Source: Cryptomeria japonica (Eukaryota; Streptophyta; Pinopsida; Cupressales; Cupressaceae). Taken from it: a stretch of DNA of 64,000 bases. Shown piece after piece: positions 1-11,066 of the stretch. The notes beneath the pieces are model-generated. The model saw only the letters and a list, made by a program, of their open reading frames with translations, made no database searches and had not been told where the DNA came from. Each line of letters begins with the position of its first letter. Position 1 is the first letter of the stretch. Made by a program: the position numbers and the translations under genes. The stretch is from contig NC_081415.1 in the NCBI RefSeq assembly GCF_030272615.1, positions 416,234,757 through 416,298,756 on the forward strand, written 5' to 3'.

Positions 1-908
1 TTGATGTTGCCCTGAGTGACTTGCACCATTGATTATAGAAATCAGGATGCTATGAGAAACGTAGGGCGTGGACTGACTCTATAGACAAATGGGAATTTCT
101 TGCACACAACCATGCGAGTGTTAAGAAACACTAATACAAAGTTGTGGGTTCGTGCAAGGAAAGCCTCAAACACACTGATACCTCTTGTACACGAGAAGGT
201 AAGTGTTGATAAACACTAGTACCAGGTCACCGATTTATACAAGAAGGATCCAAAACATGCCATACTATGAAATATGCCTCAGTATGCACCTATCATAACG
301 TACCTGGATATGGAAGAACCCAGGCAGTCATAAATAGTGGCAGTCATAGGGCAAAAGATGCAAGCCTATATGAAAAGATCTAACAAAATCTAACAAGTCT
401 CTTCCTTGCAACCACATGATACCTCTTGCCAAGAGTAGAACTAGGATGGACTTGGGATTGTTTCTCAAGACTTCTTGAAGCTTACACACAGAGGCATAAA
501 ATCTCAGTTTCAATGGGACATTCCTTGTTCATGACTCAGGCGAAGACTTCATCATCATATGCGTGTTTTATTGGGAGGCGAAAAAGAAGGAATGTTGCGC
601 ATGGGTGGGCTGGATGGTAGATGATTTGTAGTATCAACATGATAAATAGTGGATCCAGTTATTTACCTTGGCATTTGCACAAAGGTTTTCACCAAGGTAC
701 TTGTCCATAGCGCCACCAAGTGGTTTTCACTAATGGACGAATTTTTTTTATTTTTTATTTTTTTCTGATTTTTTAATTTTTGTGTCATAAGGTGCCTGTT
801 TGCCAGGTTTTTACCAAAGTGACAATTTTTTCAGGATCTTTTTCTCATTTTTAAAAAAAAAAATTTCTTGATTTTTTTTTTTTTTGACAATTTAAGACTT
901 TCTGAGGA
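1..908 (-). other. G1 3' non-coding region downstream of pol
   Basis: This lies downstream of the integrase stop (909-911, minus). It holds T-rich runs around 748-895 (A-rich in element orientation) and no reading frame that I can support. It should lead to the polypurine tract and 3' LTR, neither of which is visible here. Confidence 0.55.
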
Positions 909-2010
909 CTAAGCATAAAATCTTTTGAGGTGCATGATATTCATTGGATCATCCAAAGGATTGTCTTCAGGAGTAGCCAACTGATAAGCTCCTGATCCAT
1001 ATTTCACTATGATTGCATATGGTCCAAGCCAATTAGGCTCGAACTTGCCTTTCTTTTCTCTTTCTTGTAGATTTTTCAGATTTTCCATGAGGACAAGATC
1101 ACCAACTTGGAATTCTCAGGTTCTGACTTTTTTATGATAACTCATGCGTAGATGGTTTTGATATACCCTAAGATGATTCAAGGCCTTGAGGTACCTTTCA
1201 TCTAACAATTCTAGCTCTTGTAAGTGGGCAATTTTGTATTCTTCCTCTGGTAGGATGTTTTGCAGCGATACCCTTAAAGAGGGGATCTCGATCTCAAGGG
1301 GAAGGATGGCTTTGGAACCAAATACTAGGGAATAAGGAGTGGCACCTGTGGGGGTGCGGATGGAGGTGCGGTAGGCCCACAATGTAGGATGGATTTGGAG
1401 GTGCCAATCACGGCCTGCTTCATGGACTGTCTTTTTGAGGATTTTTATTAGGGTTTTATTAGAAGCCCCAACTTGGCCATTGCCTTGGGGGTGATATGGA
1501 GTGGAGAAGCAATGTTGGATGTTGAATTTTTGGCAGAGTTCTTTGACATCCTGGTTCTTAAATTGTTTACCATTATCTGTGATGATAACTTTTGGGATGC
1601 CATATCAACAGATTAGGTAGTTTAGGATGAATTTGGATATTTGCTTGTCGATGGTGAAAGTAAGAGGGATAACCTCTACCCACTTGGTGAAGTATTCGGT
1701 GGCGGTGATAATGAATTTATGTCCATTGGAAGATGAAGGGTGGATTTTCCCAATGAGATCGAGCCCCCGCTGTGAGAAGGGCCATGGTGTAATGAATGGC
1801 TGCAATTCTTGTGACAGTGCATGAATCTTGTTGTCATCCTGTTGGCAAGGGATGTATTTCTTCACATAATTGTATGCATCTTCTTCCATTTTAGGCCAAT
1901 AGTATCCTGTTCTCAAAAGTTTTTTAGCCAATGTGAGTCCACTTGAGTGTGCCCCACAGATACCCTCATGTACTTCGCATAATGCCCATGTTGCTTCTTG
2001 TTTATCTAAA
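909..2010 (-). pseudogene. G1 integrase (broken)
   Basis: Integrase inserts the cDNA copy of the element into the host chromosome. Reading on the minus strand, the N-terminal HHCC part shows VHEGICGAHSSG near 1960-1990 and then a tyrosine/tryptophan-rich YYWP segment. The second zinc-binding pair is degraded (PCQQDDN). The core shows GLDLIGKI, then TDNGKQF (second Asp) near 1570-1590. The position normally holding the catalytic Glu reads NGQVGASN, with Gly in place of Glu, near 1480. The C-terminal part shows FQVGDLVL and GKFEPNWLGPYAI and ends at a TAG at 909-911. In-frame stops break the frame near 1605 and 1116. Loss of the third catalytic residue plus the stops makes it non-functional. 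Confidence 0.88.
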
Positions 2011-2399
2011 CACCTAGGAGGGAACCATCAAAATGCCTTCTGAACAGGGTGTCTGCAAGGATGGTGTAACGGGCACATCGGCGGATGAAGGTTTGTTGTT
2101 GGATTTTGGTGAGGTGTGAGGGAATGGTGTTGTCTTTGAGGAAAGCAAAGGTTTCTTGGTACTAAGGGGACTCGAGACCAATGAGAACACACACCATTTT
2201 AGACTCTGGTAGGTCGTATGCCAGTATAAACAATTGCTCGACCAAGAACTCGCACATCTGACTGTGTGCTAGCATTTGAAGGAGGGAGCCAATTGTGGCC
2301 ATTGCATCTGCAGCCCTGTTGTTTGTTCATGGGATTTGGTCAAACTTGATTGTCGTGAAATGTTGCTTAAGATCTTCAACCATGGTATGGTAGGGAAGG

Positions 2400-2746
2400 A
2401 GTTTATCATCTTTTTTCTGGTATTCATCATTGACTTGTTTTATGATGAGTTGGGAATCACCATAGACTTGTAATTCCTTTATTTTCTAGTGGATAGCCAA
2501 GTGTAAACCTGTGATGAGGGCCTCATATTCTTCTATGTTATTGGTACATGCAAAGGCTATCTTGTATGATTTAGGGATGCCATCTCCTTGAGGTGTGACC
2601 AATAATATTTCTGCACCCGATCCATTTTGAGTGTAGGAGCCATCAAAATACAATTTCCATGTGGAGGATGTGGTAACAGTCATAATGAACTCATCTGGTA
2701 ATTCTGTGAGAAGAGGATGGTCGCTTGGAAGTGGAGCTTCAGCCAA
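2400..2746 (-). pseudogene. G1 second (archaeal-type) RNase H domain
   Basis: This domain removes RNA from RNA/DNA hybrids. In Tat-group gypsy elements it is an extra copy lying between the usual RNase H and integrase. On the minus strand I see YFDGSYTQNGSGAEI (first catalytic Asp), then EEYEALITGLHLAI (catalytic Glu), a stop at about 2486, and then VYGDSQLIIKQVNDEYQ around 2410-2465 (third acidic residue). All three acidic positions are recognisable although the frame is interrupted. The domain's placement is my main reason for calling G1 Tat-like rather than a chromovirus. Confidence 0.82.
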
Positions 2747-3456
2747 CTGATCTGCAATGACTTGTCCCTTGATTGCCTTTCTGTCACATATTCAATGTCA
2801 AACTTGCTTAAGAGCATGACCCATTTGGTGGTTTTGCCAGTGAGAGCAGCTTTGGACAAGAGATATTTAAGTGGATCAATTTTAGCAATTAATTTTGTCT
2901 TATTATTTAGCATATAGTGTCGTAGTTTTTGTGTGCTAAACACTAATGTCAAACGTGCTCTTTCAATGCGGGTGTAATTGAGTTCATATCCTACCAATGT
3001 TCGACTGATGTAGTAAATGGCGTGTTCCTTCCCTTGATCATCTGTTTGTGCCAATAATGCCCCCAATGCCACTGTAGTAGCACATATATACAAAATAAGG
3101 GGTTTTCCAGGAGCAGGAGGCATCAATACGGGAGGTGATGCTAGATATTCTTTTAATTTCTCAAAGGCCTTTTGACATAGGCAATCCCATTTAAATTTTG
3201 TGTCTTTACACAACAGGTGTGTAAATGGATGGGACTTGTCTGCTAGCTATGAAATGAAACGCCTGAAAGACTGGAGTTTTCCCTGGAGACTGCGCAGTTG
3301 TCTGAGAGTTTTTGGCGAAGGCATTTCCATAAAAACTTTTACCTTTGTAGGATCAACCTCGACGCCTCTATGAGAAACAATGAATCCCAGTAGTTTTCCC
3401 GATGTGATGCCAAACACACAATTTTTGGGATTTAGGTGCAGCTTGTATTTTTCCAA
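2680..3456 (-). pseudogene. G1 reverse transcriptase thumb, connection and first RNase H
   Basis: The minus strand first encodes the thumb region (LHLNPKNCVFGITSGKLLGF, then a stop near 3247). It continues with a tether and the degenerate RNase H (FEKLKEYLASPPVL, LGALLAQTD, YYISRTL, LNYTRIE). In standard gypsy RNase H the first Asp lies in a DAS-like motif. Here the matching segment reads YICATTVALGALLAQ, so that acidic residue is missing, as is usual when a second RNase H is present. The frame breaks between 3213 and 3247. Confidence 0.82.
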
Positions 3457-3471
3457 TCTTTCGAAGATCTG

Positions 3472-4462
3472 TTTTAGAATGGGGATGTGTTCCTGTCTTG
3501 TTTGGATTTTCCTAGCAGATTATCCATGTAGTCCTCCATAATTTTGTGCAAGAGGTCATGAAAAATTGTTGTCATTGTCTGCTGATATGTAGCTCCAGCA
3601 TTTTAAGGCCAAAAGGCATGACCCGGTAACAGAAGGTACCCCATGGTGTTGTGAATGCAATTTTATACTGATCCTCATCTACTATCCTAATTTGGTTGTA
3701 TCCAGAAAACCCATCCATTAGCGATAAAATTTCATGTCCTGCTGTAAGGTCCACAATCATGTCTATATTGGGGAGTGGGAAATCATCTTTAGGACAAGCT
3801 AAATTTAGATCTCGAAAATTTGTGTAGATGTGGATGCCCCCAGCAGGATTGCCGACAGGTACAATGTTGGAGACCCATTCAGCATAATCTATTGGTTTGA
3901 TAAATTCTGCGTCTAACAACTTTTGGAGTTCCACCTTGACCAGGAGTGCAATATGTGGGTGCATTTTGCACAATTTTTGTTTTACAGGTTTTGCATCTAG
4001 GCGGACGGCGAGATTGTGAACCACCAAGGCAGGGTCCAACCTTGGCATATCGGAATAGGACCATGCAAAATTGATTTTTACCTCTGTAAGGAAGTTGATG
4101 AAGTCTTGTTTCTCAATTTCTGTGAGGGATTTGGAAATGAGCACATTTTTTGGAATGACCTCGGTGCCCATGTTGATGTTGTCTGTTTCTTCTATCAACA
4201 AATTTGATTTGTCCTGTGGAAGGTAACCAATGGTAGGGAGATCAAATCCCTCATCATCAAGTGCCTTTTCCAGGTTTTCACTTTCAGATACGCCCTTTAT
4301 TTTTATTTCTTGTTCATCCAAAGGCGCCTCAAGGAGGTTTTCACCTAGGGAATCATAACTTTTTCTTTTATTATGTTTTTTGTGGCTAAGGGAATTGACT
4401 TGACTACCAAAGTATCCATTTTCATCTAGTTGAATACCCTCGATTCTGCTACAATCTTCCAT
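3472..4462 (-). pseudogene. G1 reverse transcriptase (frameshifted, altered YxDD)
   Basis: This is the polymerase that copies element RNA into DNA. Minus-strand motifs in order are EFIKPIDYAEWVSNIVPV, the YTNFRDLNLACPKDDFPLP box, LMDGFSGYNQI (first catalytic Asp), and FTTPWGTFCYRVMPFGLK. One base is missing just after PFGLK, near 3600, so the frame shifts. The next frame continues with YQQTMTTIFHDLLHK. The catalytic YxDD box then reads YMDN, near 3525, with Asn replacing the second Asp. Upstream (to about 4462) is a poorly conserved acidic linker. The frameshift and the Asp-to-Asn change show an inactive enzyme. Confidence 0.9.
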
Positions 4463-4528
4463 ATTTTTCTTTGTTAGGAGAGCAATGAGAGCATTATCAT
4501 CGGCGTAGATATCTAAAGTGGGTTTGTC

Positions 4529-5177
4529 TCATTGGCCCCAGTCAATGAGTTCAAGATGGACAAGATGTAGCTCATGTGAAGTGGGAGGGGTTACGAGGGT
4601 GATGGTATTGATGTAAGCATCCAAGAAGATATCTTTCTCATATTCATAAGGCATTTCATGGAATTCCTCTTCATCAGCGCTTTCGATATCCGAAGAAGGA
4701 CTAGAAGGGGCACCAGTGATAGTAATCTTAGGCACTGGGGTGTACCCCAAGCCTCTGTTGTATCTATAGGAGATAGGATTTATGGGTGTTTTTCTTCCTT
4801 TCTCCTCTGGTCCCATGTCGTGTCCTTTGTAACCCATTTTTTCAACTATGGCAAATGCTTTTGGGTACATTTCTTTGGATATTCTTGTTGGATCTTCATC
4901 TTCTTCCTGGTACAGCCATGAAGAGATATCTGCTTCGAGGCTCTCGTTATCAAGTGGGCCCCATTGCTGGAAAGTGGTGTTTTGGCATTGCATGACTGGT
5001 TTTGGGTCCTTTTTTTATCTCTTTTGGTTTGCCAAATGACTTAGGAGAGAGAGGGAGGTTGCCTATTAATAAGACGTCCTCCAATTTGTATTCTCCACAG
5101 CCATTCTCCAAGATCTTGATTTGATTATCTGGTTGGGATGATGTGGAGGCAACATTTGATGTGTCAGATGGAGGCAT
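4529..5177 (-). pseudogene. G1 protease-RT spacer with G-patch-like motif
   Basis: Between protease and reverse transcriptase the minus strand encodes two stretches broken by a stop near 4994. The left one, about 154 residues, contains EKMGYKGHDMGPEEKGR followed by RGLGY. The spacing and glycine pattern match the G-patch motif, an RNA-binding module also found fused to the protease of some retroelements. The rest is acidic (SSPSSDIESADEEEF) and otherwise unrecognised. The assignment rests on the glycine pattern alone. A profile search against the G-patch family would settle it. Confidence 0.55.
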
Positions 5178-5324
5178 TGGCGAGGGTCTATTTAGTGGGC
5201 AATGATACAGATGCTTCCCCTCTAATAGTTTGCAATATTGAAAAGGTTGGGGATCACCTTTGACAGTGATCTCTCTTTCGTTATAGGGGAATTTGATGTA
5301 TTGGTGATAGGTGGAGGGTACAGC

Positions 5325-5873
5325 CTACAAGGAATGAATCAATGGCCTCCCGAGAAGAATGTTGTAGGGGAGGTCAAGATCTAGTACTTGGCAAAGGGTT
5401 TCAATTGTAATGGGGCCCACTTGAAGAGGCAAGGTGACCACACCCTTTGAAATTCTTTCTGCATCATCATATGCCTTTATTGTGATCCTTCCTGTTGTGT
5501 CTATCAGATCCTCAGAAAGTCCCAATTGTTTTATTAATTTGTATGTACACAGATTAAGCCCAGATCCACCGTCTATTAGGATACATTTGACCTTGTGCTT
5601 GTGGATAAGAGCTTCGATGTGAAAAGGTTTGTTATGGTCTTCATCTACGGGAGCATCTTTGGAGTTAAATACAATGTGCTGCTGGGCAGCAAGGTTTCCA
5701 ATGAGGGCTTGGAATTGGGTGGCATTGATGTTATCTGGAACGCGTGACTGGAGAAGGGCTTGTTCCACAATTTCTTTATGGACCAGGGAGGTCTTGAGAA
5801 GTTCCAAAATGGGGATCTGCGTGGGTGTCTTCCCAAGTTGATCAAGGATGTCATATCGGCGGGTGGAAGACAT
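5325..5873 (-). pseudogene. G1 aspartic protease
   Basis: The minus-strand frame of 182 residues contains VKCILIDGGSGLNL, the single active-site loop (D-G-G form) of a retropepsin-type aspartic protease. This is followed at about 70 residues by the conserved LPYNILLGRPLI end. In gypsy elements it matures the Gag-Pol polyprotein and works as a dimer. It lies directly after the gag nucleocapsid part and before the G-patch-like spacer, as expected. The catalytic Asp is present, so this domain is less damaged than RT or integrase. Its left border is a stop near 5325. Confidence 0.85.
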
Positions 5874-6035
5874 TGGTGGGGGGTTTGGTGGGGGAGGAAC
5901 TCCTTGGATGGTGACTCTTCCTTGGCGTGTAGCTGCATTGCAGTCATTCTAGAAATGGGAGGTGGAAGGTGTGGTGCCTTGAATGACTATCCGAGTAGGA
6001 TTTGGTCTACTTTGGGAAGAAGGAGGATTAACTCC

Positions 6036-6758
6036 TTAGATGGTTATGACATTGACATTATTGTCTGCAAGTTCAATGCGACCTACCAAAAAATCAAAAT
6101 CGGTTACGTGATTAGCATAGTCATAACCCATTGCACTAGATGATGAGCCTTTTCCTTTATCATGCTTCGGGAAGGGTTCCTGGTACATTTTGAGTTTGTC
6201 ATTGTTACTACCAAGTTTTGTATTTGTTATCTCAATCTCACCTCTATCAATGAGATCTTGTATGTAGATCTTTAGTTTCATACACTTTCGTGTATCATGT
6301 CCCTTGATACGATGGTATTCACAATACTCATTTTCTTTATACCATCTTGGTTTAGGTTGATTGGGGTCAAATGGGCGAGTGATTGGAAAAACCACTATAC
6401 CTGCTTGGACAAGTTTTTGAAACACCACTTCAATAGGCTTAGCCAGAGGAGTGAAATCTCTTGGAGTCCTGTTATTCAATCAGGGTGGTCGTCCCTGGAT
6501 TGAGACATTGTTGTGAGGTTTTTGGGATTCATTTTGGTTATTGAATTGATGATTGTTGGTGGTGGATTTTGGGGGAGCGGCCACGGTTTGGACCCGCTTT
6601 GCATCAGTTATACCATCATTGACCACATTTTTGTTTTTGGACCATAATTTTGGCTTGTCGTAATAATAAGAGGAAGAACTTTGTGTTGATTTCTGGTAAT
6701 GTTTCAAGGTTCCTTCCTCCAACAAGACACGTTCGAGGGCGAGGCCCTTATCTTTCAA
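6036..6758 (-). pseudogene. G1 gag C-terminal part with zinc knuckle
   Basis: The minus strand continues gag in a different frame from the capsid part, so a frameshift lies near 6750. It starts with a linker rich in Ser, Asn and Gln and then has a stop at 6480. In the same frame it continues with a Cys-His knuckle, CEYHRIKGHDTRKC, in the C-x-x-H form typical of Tat and Athila gypsy gag rather than the C-x-x-C form of chromoviruses. This part would bind genomic RNA. The segment ends in an acidic stretch leading to protease. Confidence 0.8.
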
Positions 6759-7467
6759 TTTTTTGGAAGAATTTGATGCATTGGGATATTAAAGGTCTTG
6801 AAAGTTCAGGTACCAAGTTCTTTTGGAATAGCTCAATTTGATGTTGTTCTAGCATGTCCCACTGGAATTTCTTGATAAGATGTCGCCATCTTTTTAGGAA
6901 ATTGGTGAAGGTTTCTCTGAGCCTTTGTTTTGTATTACATAAGTCCATCATAGAAACATCATTACCCATGTTGTATGCATAGTGGGCCACAATTTTTTCT
7001 GCCAAGTCTGGAAAAGAGACAATGGAACTTGGTGGTAAAGATGAGAACCATGCCATGGCGTCTCCCGTGAGACTCTTGGGAAAGAGTCTGCGAAGATAAA
7101 GGTCACTATAGGAGACTTCCTGGTATAAGATGAGGAATTCTCGAACATGATCATGGGGGTCTCCTTTGCCTTCATACTTGGTGAATTTAGGAATATCAAA
7201 TCCTGAGGGATATGGTGCAACTGATATAGATGGATCGTAAGGACAAGGGCAAAACTCTTTGAATGAGTAAGTTTTCCTTTTATTAGTCCTTTGTTTCATG
7301 TCCTTGATGATATTCTTTATGTCTTGAATTTCCTTGATGAGGTCTTGTTGTGGACTTTGATATTGATGAATTGTATTTGCCCCAAGAATTGGATGAACCA
7401 AAGAAGGTGCACCACCACCAATATATTGATATGATGAGGAGGTGGGAACGTGGGATGTGATGACCAA
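6748..7467 (-). pseudogene. G1 gag capsid domain
   Basis: This 239-residue minus-strand frame carries the retrotransposon gag core: FDIPKFTKYEGKGDPHDHVR, then LFPKSLTGDAMAWFSSLPP, then FLKRWRHL. It would form the cytoplasmic virus-like particle that packages the element RNA. It is in the same frame as the N-terminal part (7480-8127), separated only by the stop codon at 7480-7482. A stop and a frameshift follow at its left end. Confidence 0.88.
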
Positions 7468-7479
7468 TGTTGCTGGGGT

Positions 7480-8127
7480 TTAAGGGACAGTTGGTTGTGA
7501 TCCGCCAACTATTGTGATGGGATTGAATATGGCTCGGATAAAATTTGTGACATTGTTGGGAGGAAGAGAAGTTTGTGGAATAGAAATTTGTGGTTGAATA
7601 GAAGGAGGTGGTATAGAAGTTTGTTGGATAACGGATGAGATCGGATTTGATAGTGGTATGGATGGTAAGGAGGAAGAAGGTGGGATGGAGACCACAGTGG
7701 GAGGTACCGCGGGTGGCATTGATTGAGCCTGGATGATTGATGGGGCTGTAATTGATTGAGTTTGAATAGTAGGTGCAACACTTTGTGTGGGAGAGACGTC
7801 TCCTTGTGGTTGTTGGGTGAGAGCGGATCTATTAAATTCAGGTGGAAGTTGAGCTCCATGTTCAAGGAGGGTTTTCAGAAGTGCAATAGGATTGTGTTTA
7901 ATAAAAATTTTCATCATCTCTTGGTTATAAGAATCCACTAGGAAAGTTTGCACTTCCAGACAAAGTCCATCTTGGTTAACCATGTCAAGATTTTGACTTT
8001 GATCTTGATTGCTAGGTTTCCCACTTTGTGTATGATCTTGCGTGGGATCTTCGTAGAGGATACCAATGTCTGGCATGCCATATTGTTGTTCAGCCATCTT
8101 TTTCTCTTGGGATCGAGTTGCGACCAT
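7480..8127 (-). pseudogene. G1 gag N-terminal part with Pro/Gln/Ser-rich tail
   Basis: This is the first 215 codons of gag on the minus strand, opening at an ATG at 8127. A short helical-looking segment (IALLKTLLEHGAQLPPEF) is shared in pattern with the gag start of the G5 element at 24500-24700, which supports this being genuine coding sequence. From about residue 105 it becomes a low-complexity Pro/Ser/Gln/Ile tail. It ends at a TAA that interrupts the frame before the capsid domain, 12 bases further. Confidence 0.8.
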
Positions 8128-8136
8128 ACACGATAT

Positions 8137-8187
8137 TTGTGATGAAAGGACTTAAGAAATTTGTGATGAAAGGACTTAGGAAATTTG
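8137..8187. repeat. Tandem duplication of about 24 bp in G1 leader
   Basis: The phrase TTGTGATGAAAGGACTTA occurs twice back to back, just upstream of the G1 gag start in the untranslated leader. Confidence 0.75.
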
Positions 8188-9196
8188 AGGATGATTGATG
8201 GAGGAGGTATAGTAGTGATGGTTTAGAAGAAATTTGATGACTAGGTTGTCTTTGGTATGAACATGAAGGATCAATTCGAATGGCAAGTTGTATGAAGGGA
8301 TACGACCACCTTGATTTGGATGATAGTTGGTGTTTCAAAGGACAAACTTGAATGTTGACGTAGAGGATAAACTCTTAGCTTCTCTCTTGGGCTTATGAAA
8401 AATGGGACAAACAGAGTTTTGACACAATTTTGGACTTTGTGTGGGTAATGACTTGGACAATTGTTTGTGTCTTGACAAATGTTTTTGCAAAGTGTTTGGG
8501 GATAGTGATGTGTTTTTAGTCTACTCTTGGCAAGTATGTATCAAACAAAGCAAACACAGTGATCAAATACATATTATATCAAAGACACTCATGCTCATAT
8601 ACAACATTCTTAAGGCTGGCAAGGACAATAGTCATTGAATCCCAATTGGTTTCCCATCTACGCTTACCTAGAGCAAACACTTAGATGCTTGACCCCACTG
8701 GCTCCCCTCCATGGCACTCACTTCTTGGGGCAGCCAAGCATCAATTCCCATGAAAACTCCTCATGGCGAACTTTGTGTCTCTACTAAGGGTCGTAAGAAT
8801 ATGGGCCGCTTCAGAGGTCTGACCTCCTGCACCAATGACTAGAAGGTTTTTGGCCACTATGAACAAGGTATTTAGTAAGTCTTCCCGTTAGGAGCTACCC
8901 TTTGAAGTTGCGCAAGTGCAATTGGGGCGTATAGCCCAACGAAGCACCAAGAACTTAGTAGTCACGCAAGCGTGATTGAGATCTCTAGGATCCTACTAAG
9001 CACCCAATGTGAGAGTGAACTCTCATATAGCCCCAACCATTAACCCTTTCGTAGTCAACGACCTATTTATTATAGTGAGTTGGGAACCCCAGGTCCAGGT
9101 GTACTCACTTGGGTCATTCCCCTCTTACCTTCTCAAAGAGCAAGTTGGGAGGGCAATCCCGCTAGAGGTAAACACACAATCAAATAAGAAAAGGTT

Positions 9197-10395
9197 GGAG
9201 GGTTTGGATTTCTGATCGTCTAGTAAGACGAGAGCATACTTTCCTACCTTTACACTTTTCTTAAAGACACATAAGACAATGGTTCATTCCATTTTAATTA
9301 ATATCTAGGTGCCTAATTTAAATAAATGCACAATATTTGGTTGAATCAGCTAAGCAACCTGCAAAACCACTTGATTAGTAGTTTGAAGAATGGAGTCTTC
9401 AAAAAGCATCCTGCAAAACAACTTGATTAGTAGTTTGGAAAAATAGAGTCTTCAACAAGCGTCCTACAAAACAACTTGATTAGTAGTTTAAAAAAAATGG
9501 AGTCTTCAACAAGCATCCTACAAAACAATTTGATTAGTTTGGAAAAATAGAGTCTTCAACAAGCGTCCTGCAAAAAACAACAAAATGACAAAAATATTAA
9601 TTTTTTTAATTGGGAATGAATAAAAAACATGAATAAAAACTATTTTACTAATGACAAATGGGGTTTGACTGGGTTTTTTCCACTTTCCAAGGGATAGGCA
9701 AGCAAAAAATGGGGATTTTGGAGGAGAGATGAAGGAATGGGAAAATTTGTCAAAGAGGGGCAAAGAAGCAAAAGTTGGAGATGGATAATATGGGAAAAAT
9801 TTGGAGGTGATTGGATAAAAGGGGAAAAAGTTATGGCAAACCCTAAAAATAGAGAAATATGGGATTTAGGCTTCAAAAAGTGGATTTTTGGGATAAGGCC
9901 TCCAAGGAAGGAAATGTGGAAAATGGCAATGCGAAGAATCTGGTGAATTCTGGCAATGCAGAAATGTGGAGAAACCCTAGATTTAATAGAGCAGAAACCC
10001 TAAATTTAACAATGAAAAAAATTGTCAAAGGTCCGGATTTCTAATTGTCTAGATAGGCAAGAGCATAATCTCCTACTTTCACACTTTCCTGCGGTCAGAC
10101 AGATTATATTTAAACAAAGTAGATAACAGGAAATGAAAAAAAGAAATGCAGACTACAATTAGCACCTAAAAATTTCAGATAGATTAATAGAGCAGACAGT
10201 AGCACTAAATAGATAGAAAAATGTCAAAGGTCCGGATTTCTGATTGTCTAGATAGACAAGAGCATACTCTCCTATTTTCACACTTTCCTGCGGTCAGAGC
10301 ATACAGTCGCGCTAAACAGAATAGAAAAGTGAAAGGTCTAGATTTCTGATTGTCTATATAGACAAGAGCATACTCTCCTACTTTCACATAGATTA
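9197..10395. repeat. Dispersed repeat of about 70 bp in G1 LTR, four copies
   Basis: A segment starting GGTCCGGATTTCT, with GACAAGAGCATA and then TCCTACTTTCACACTTTCCT, occurs near 10028, 10228 and 10333, with a diverged copy near 9200-9260. The last three copies are closely spaced, which suggests local duplication within the LTR. Confidence 0.8.
9350..9585. repeat. 53-bp tandem repeat in G1 LTR, about 4.5 copies
   Basis: Units carry CTGCAAAACAACTTGATTAG and end in GAGTCTTCAA. The GTCTTC landmark falls at 9395, 9449, 9502 and 9552, giving periods of 54, 53 and 50. It lies inside the G1 LTR. Confidence 0.9.
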
Positions 10396-11051
10396 TAATT
10401 AAACAGAGCAGATAATAGAGCAAATAACAGATCGGATAACAGGAATTCAAATTCTCACAAAAATGCTCGCACTAATTGCAGAGCTATCATGCTGAAACAG
10501 AAACAGAAACAGAAAAAGAACAAAAATGAAAATGAAACAGAAACAAAAAAGAAGTTGTTGCGCAAAAATATAGAGCCGCTATTCTGGAACCTGCAAAAAA
10601 GTTTGTTTGTTTTTTTCCTACAGTTGCGCTATTCTGGAACCTGCGTCTCACAACTCACAAAAACCTTAAAAAAAAAAATTATTTCTTAGGGACGTGGGTC
10701 CCACCGGGCCTGCCAAAATGAAGAGGGGAAAACAGATTTGAAGGTCAAATGATCAAAACATAATGAAATAAACATGCAGAATGCTAAAATATCATTAAAA
10801 GACCATTTCACCTTGCTATTTTACCTTCTCCTTTGGATTGAGCTTGATGAAGTGAAGGCGCCCCTTGATAATGCTCCATTTGATGTGCTCCTTTGATTGT
10901 TGGATGTGGATGGCTCTTCAATGTTGTGCACAAATGGAATGGATTTGAAAAATGATAAGGATGAGATGATCAAGTTGCCAAGATGATTTTCTGGGTGCAA
11001 AAGGGCAGCATAAACTTACTGGATTTCAAGATGTTTTGAATGAAGGGATGG

Positions 11052-11066
11052 AGCCCTATTTTATAG
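11052..11066 (-). promoter_or_regulatory. Candidate TATA box of G1 LTR
   Basis: The minus strand reads CCTATAAAATAGGGCTCC here. It lies about 770 bases inside the LTR start and has the look of an RNA polymerase II TATA element, as expected for LTR-driven transcription of G1 toward the left. The call is based on motif and context only. Confidence 0.5.

Noticed and set aside
10489-10689. Lys/Gln-rich plus-strand frame
   Set aside because: It is produced by a GAAACA-type low-complexity stretch in the G1 LTR.
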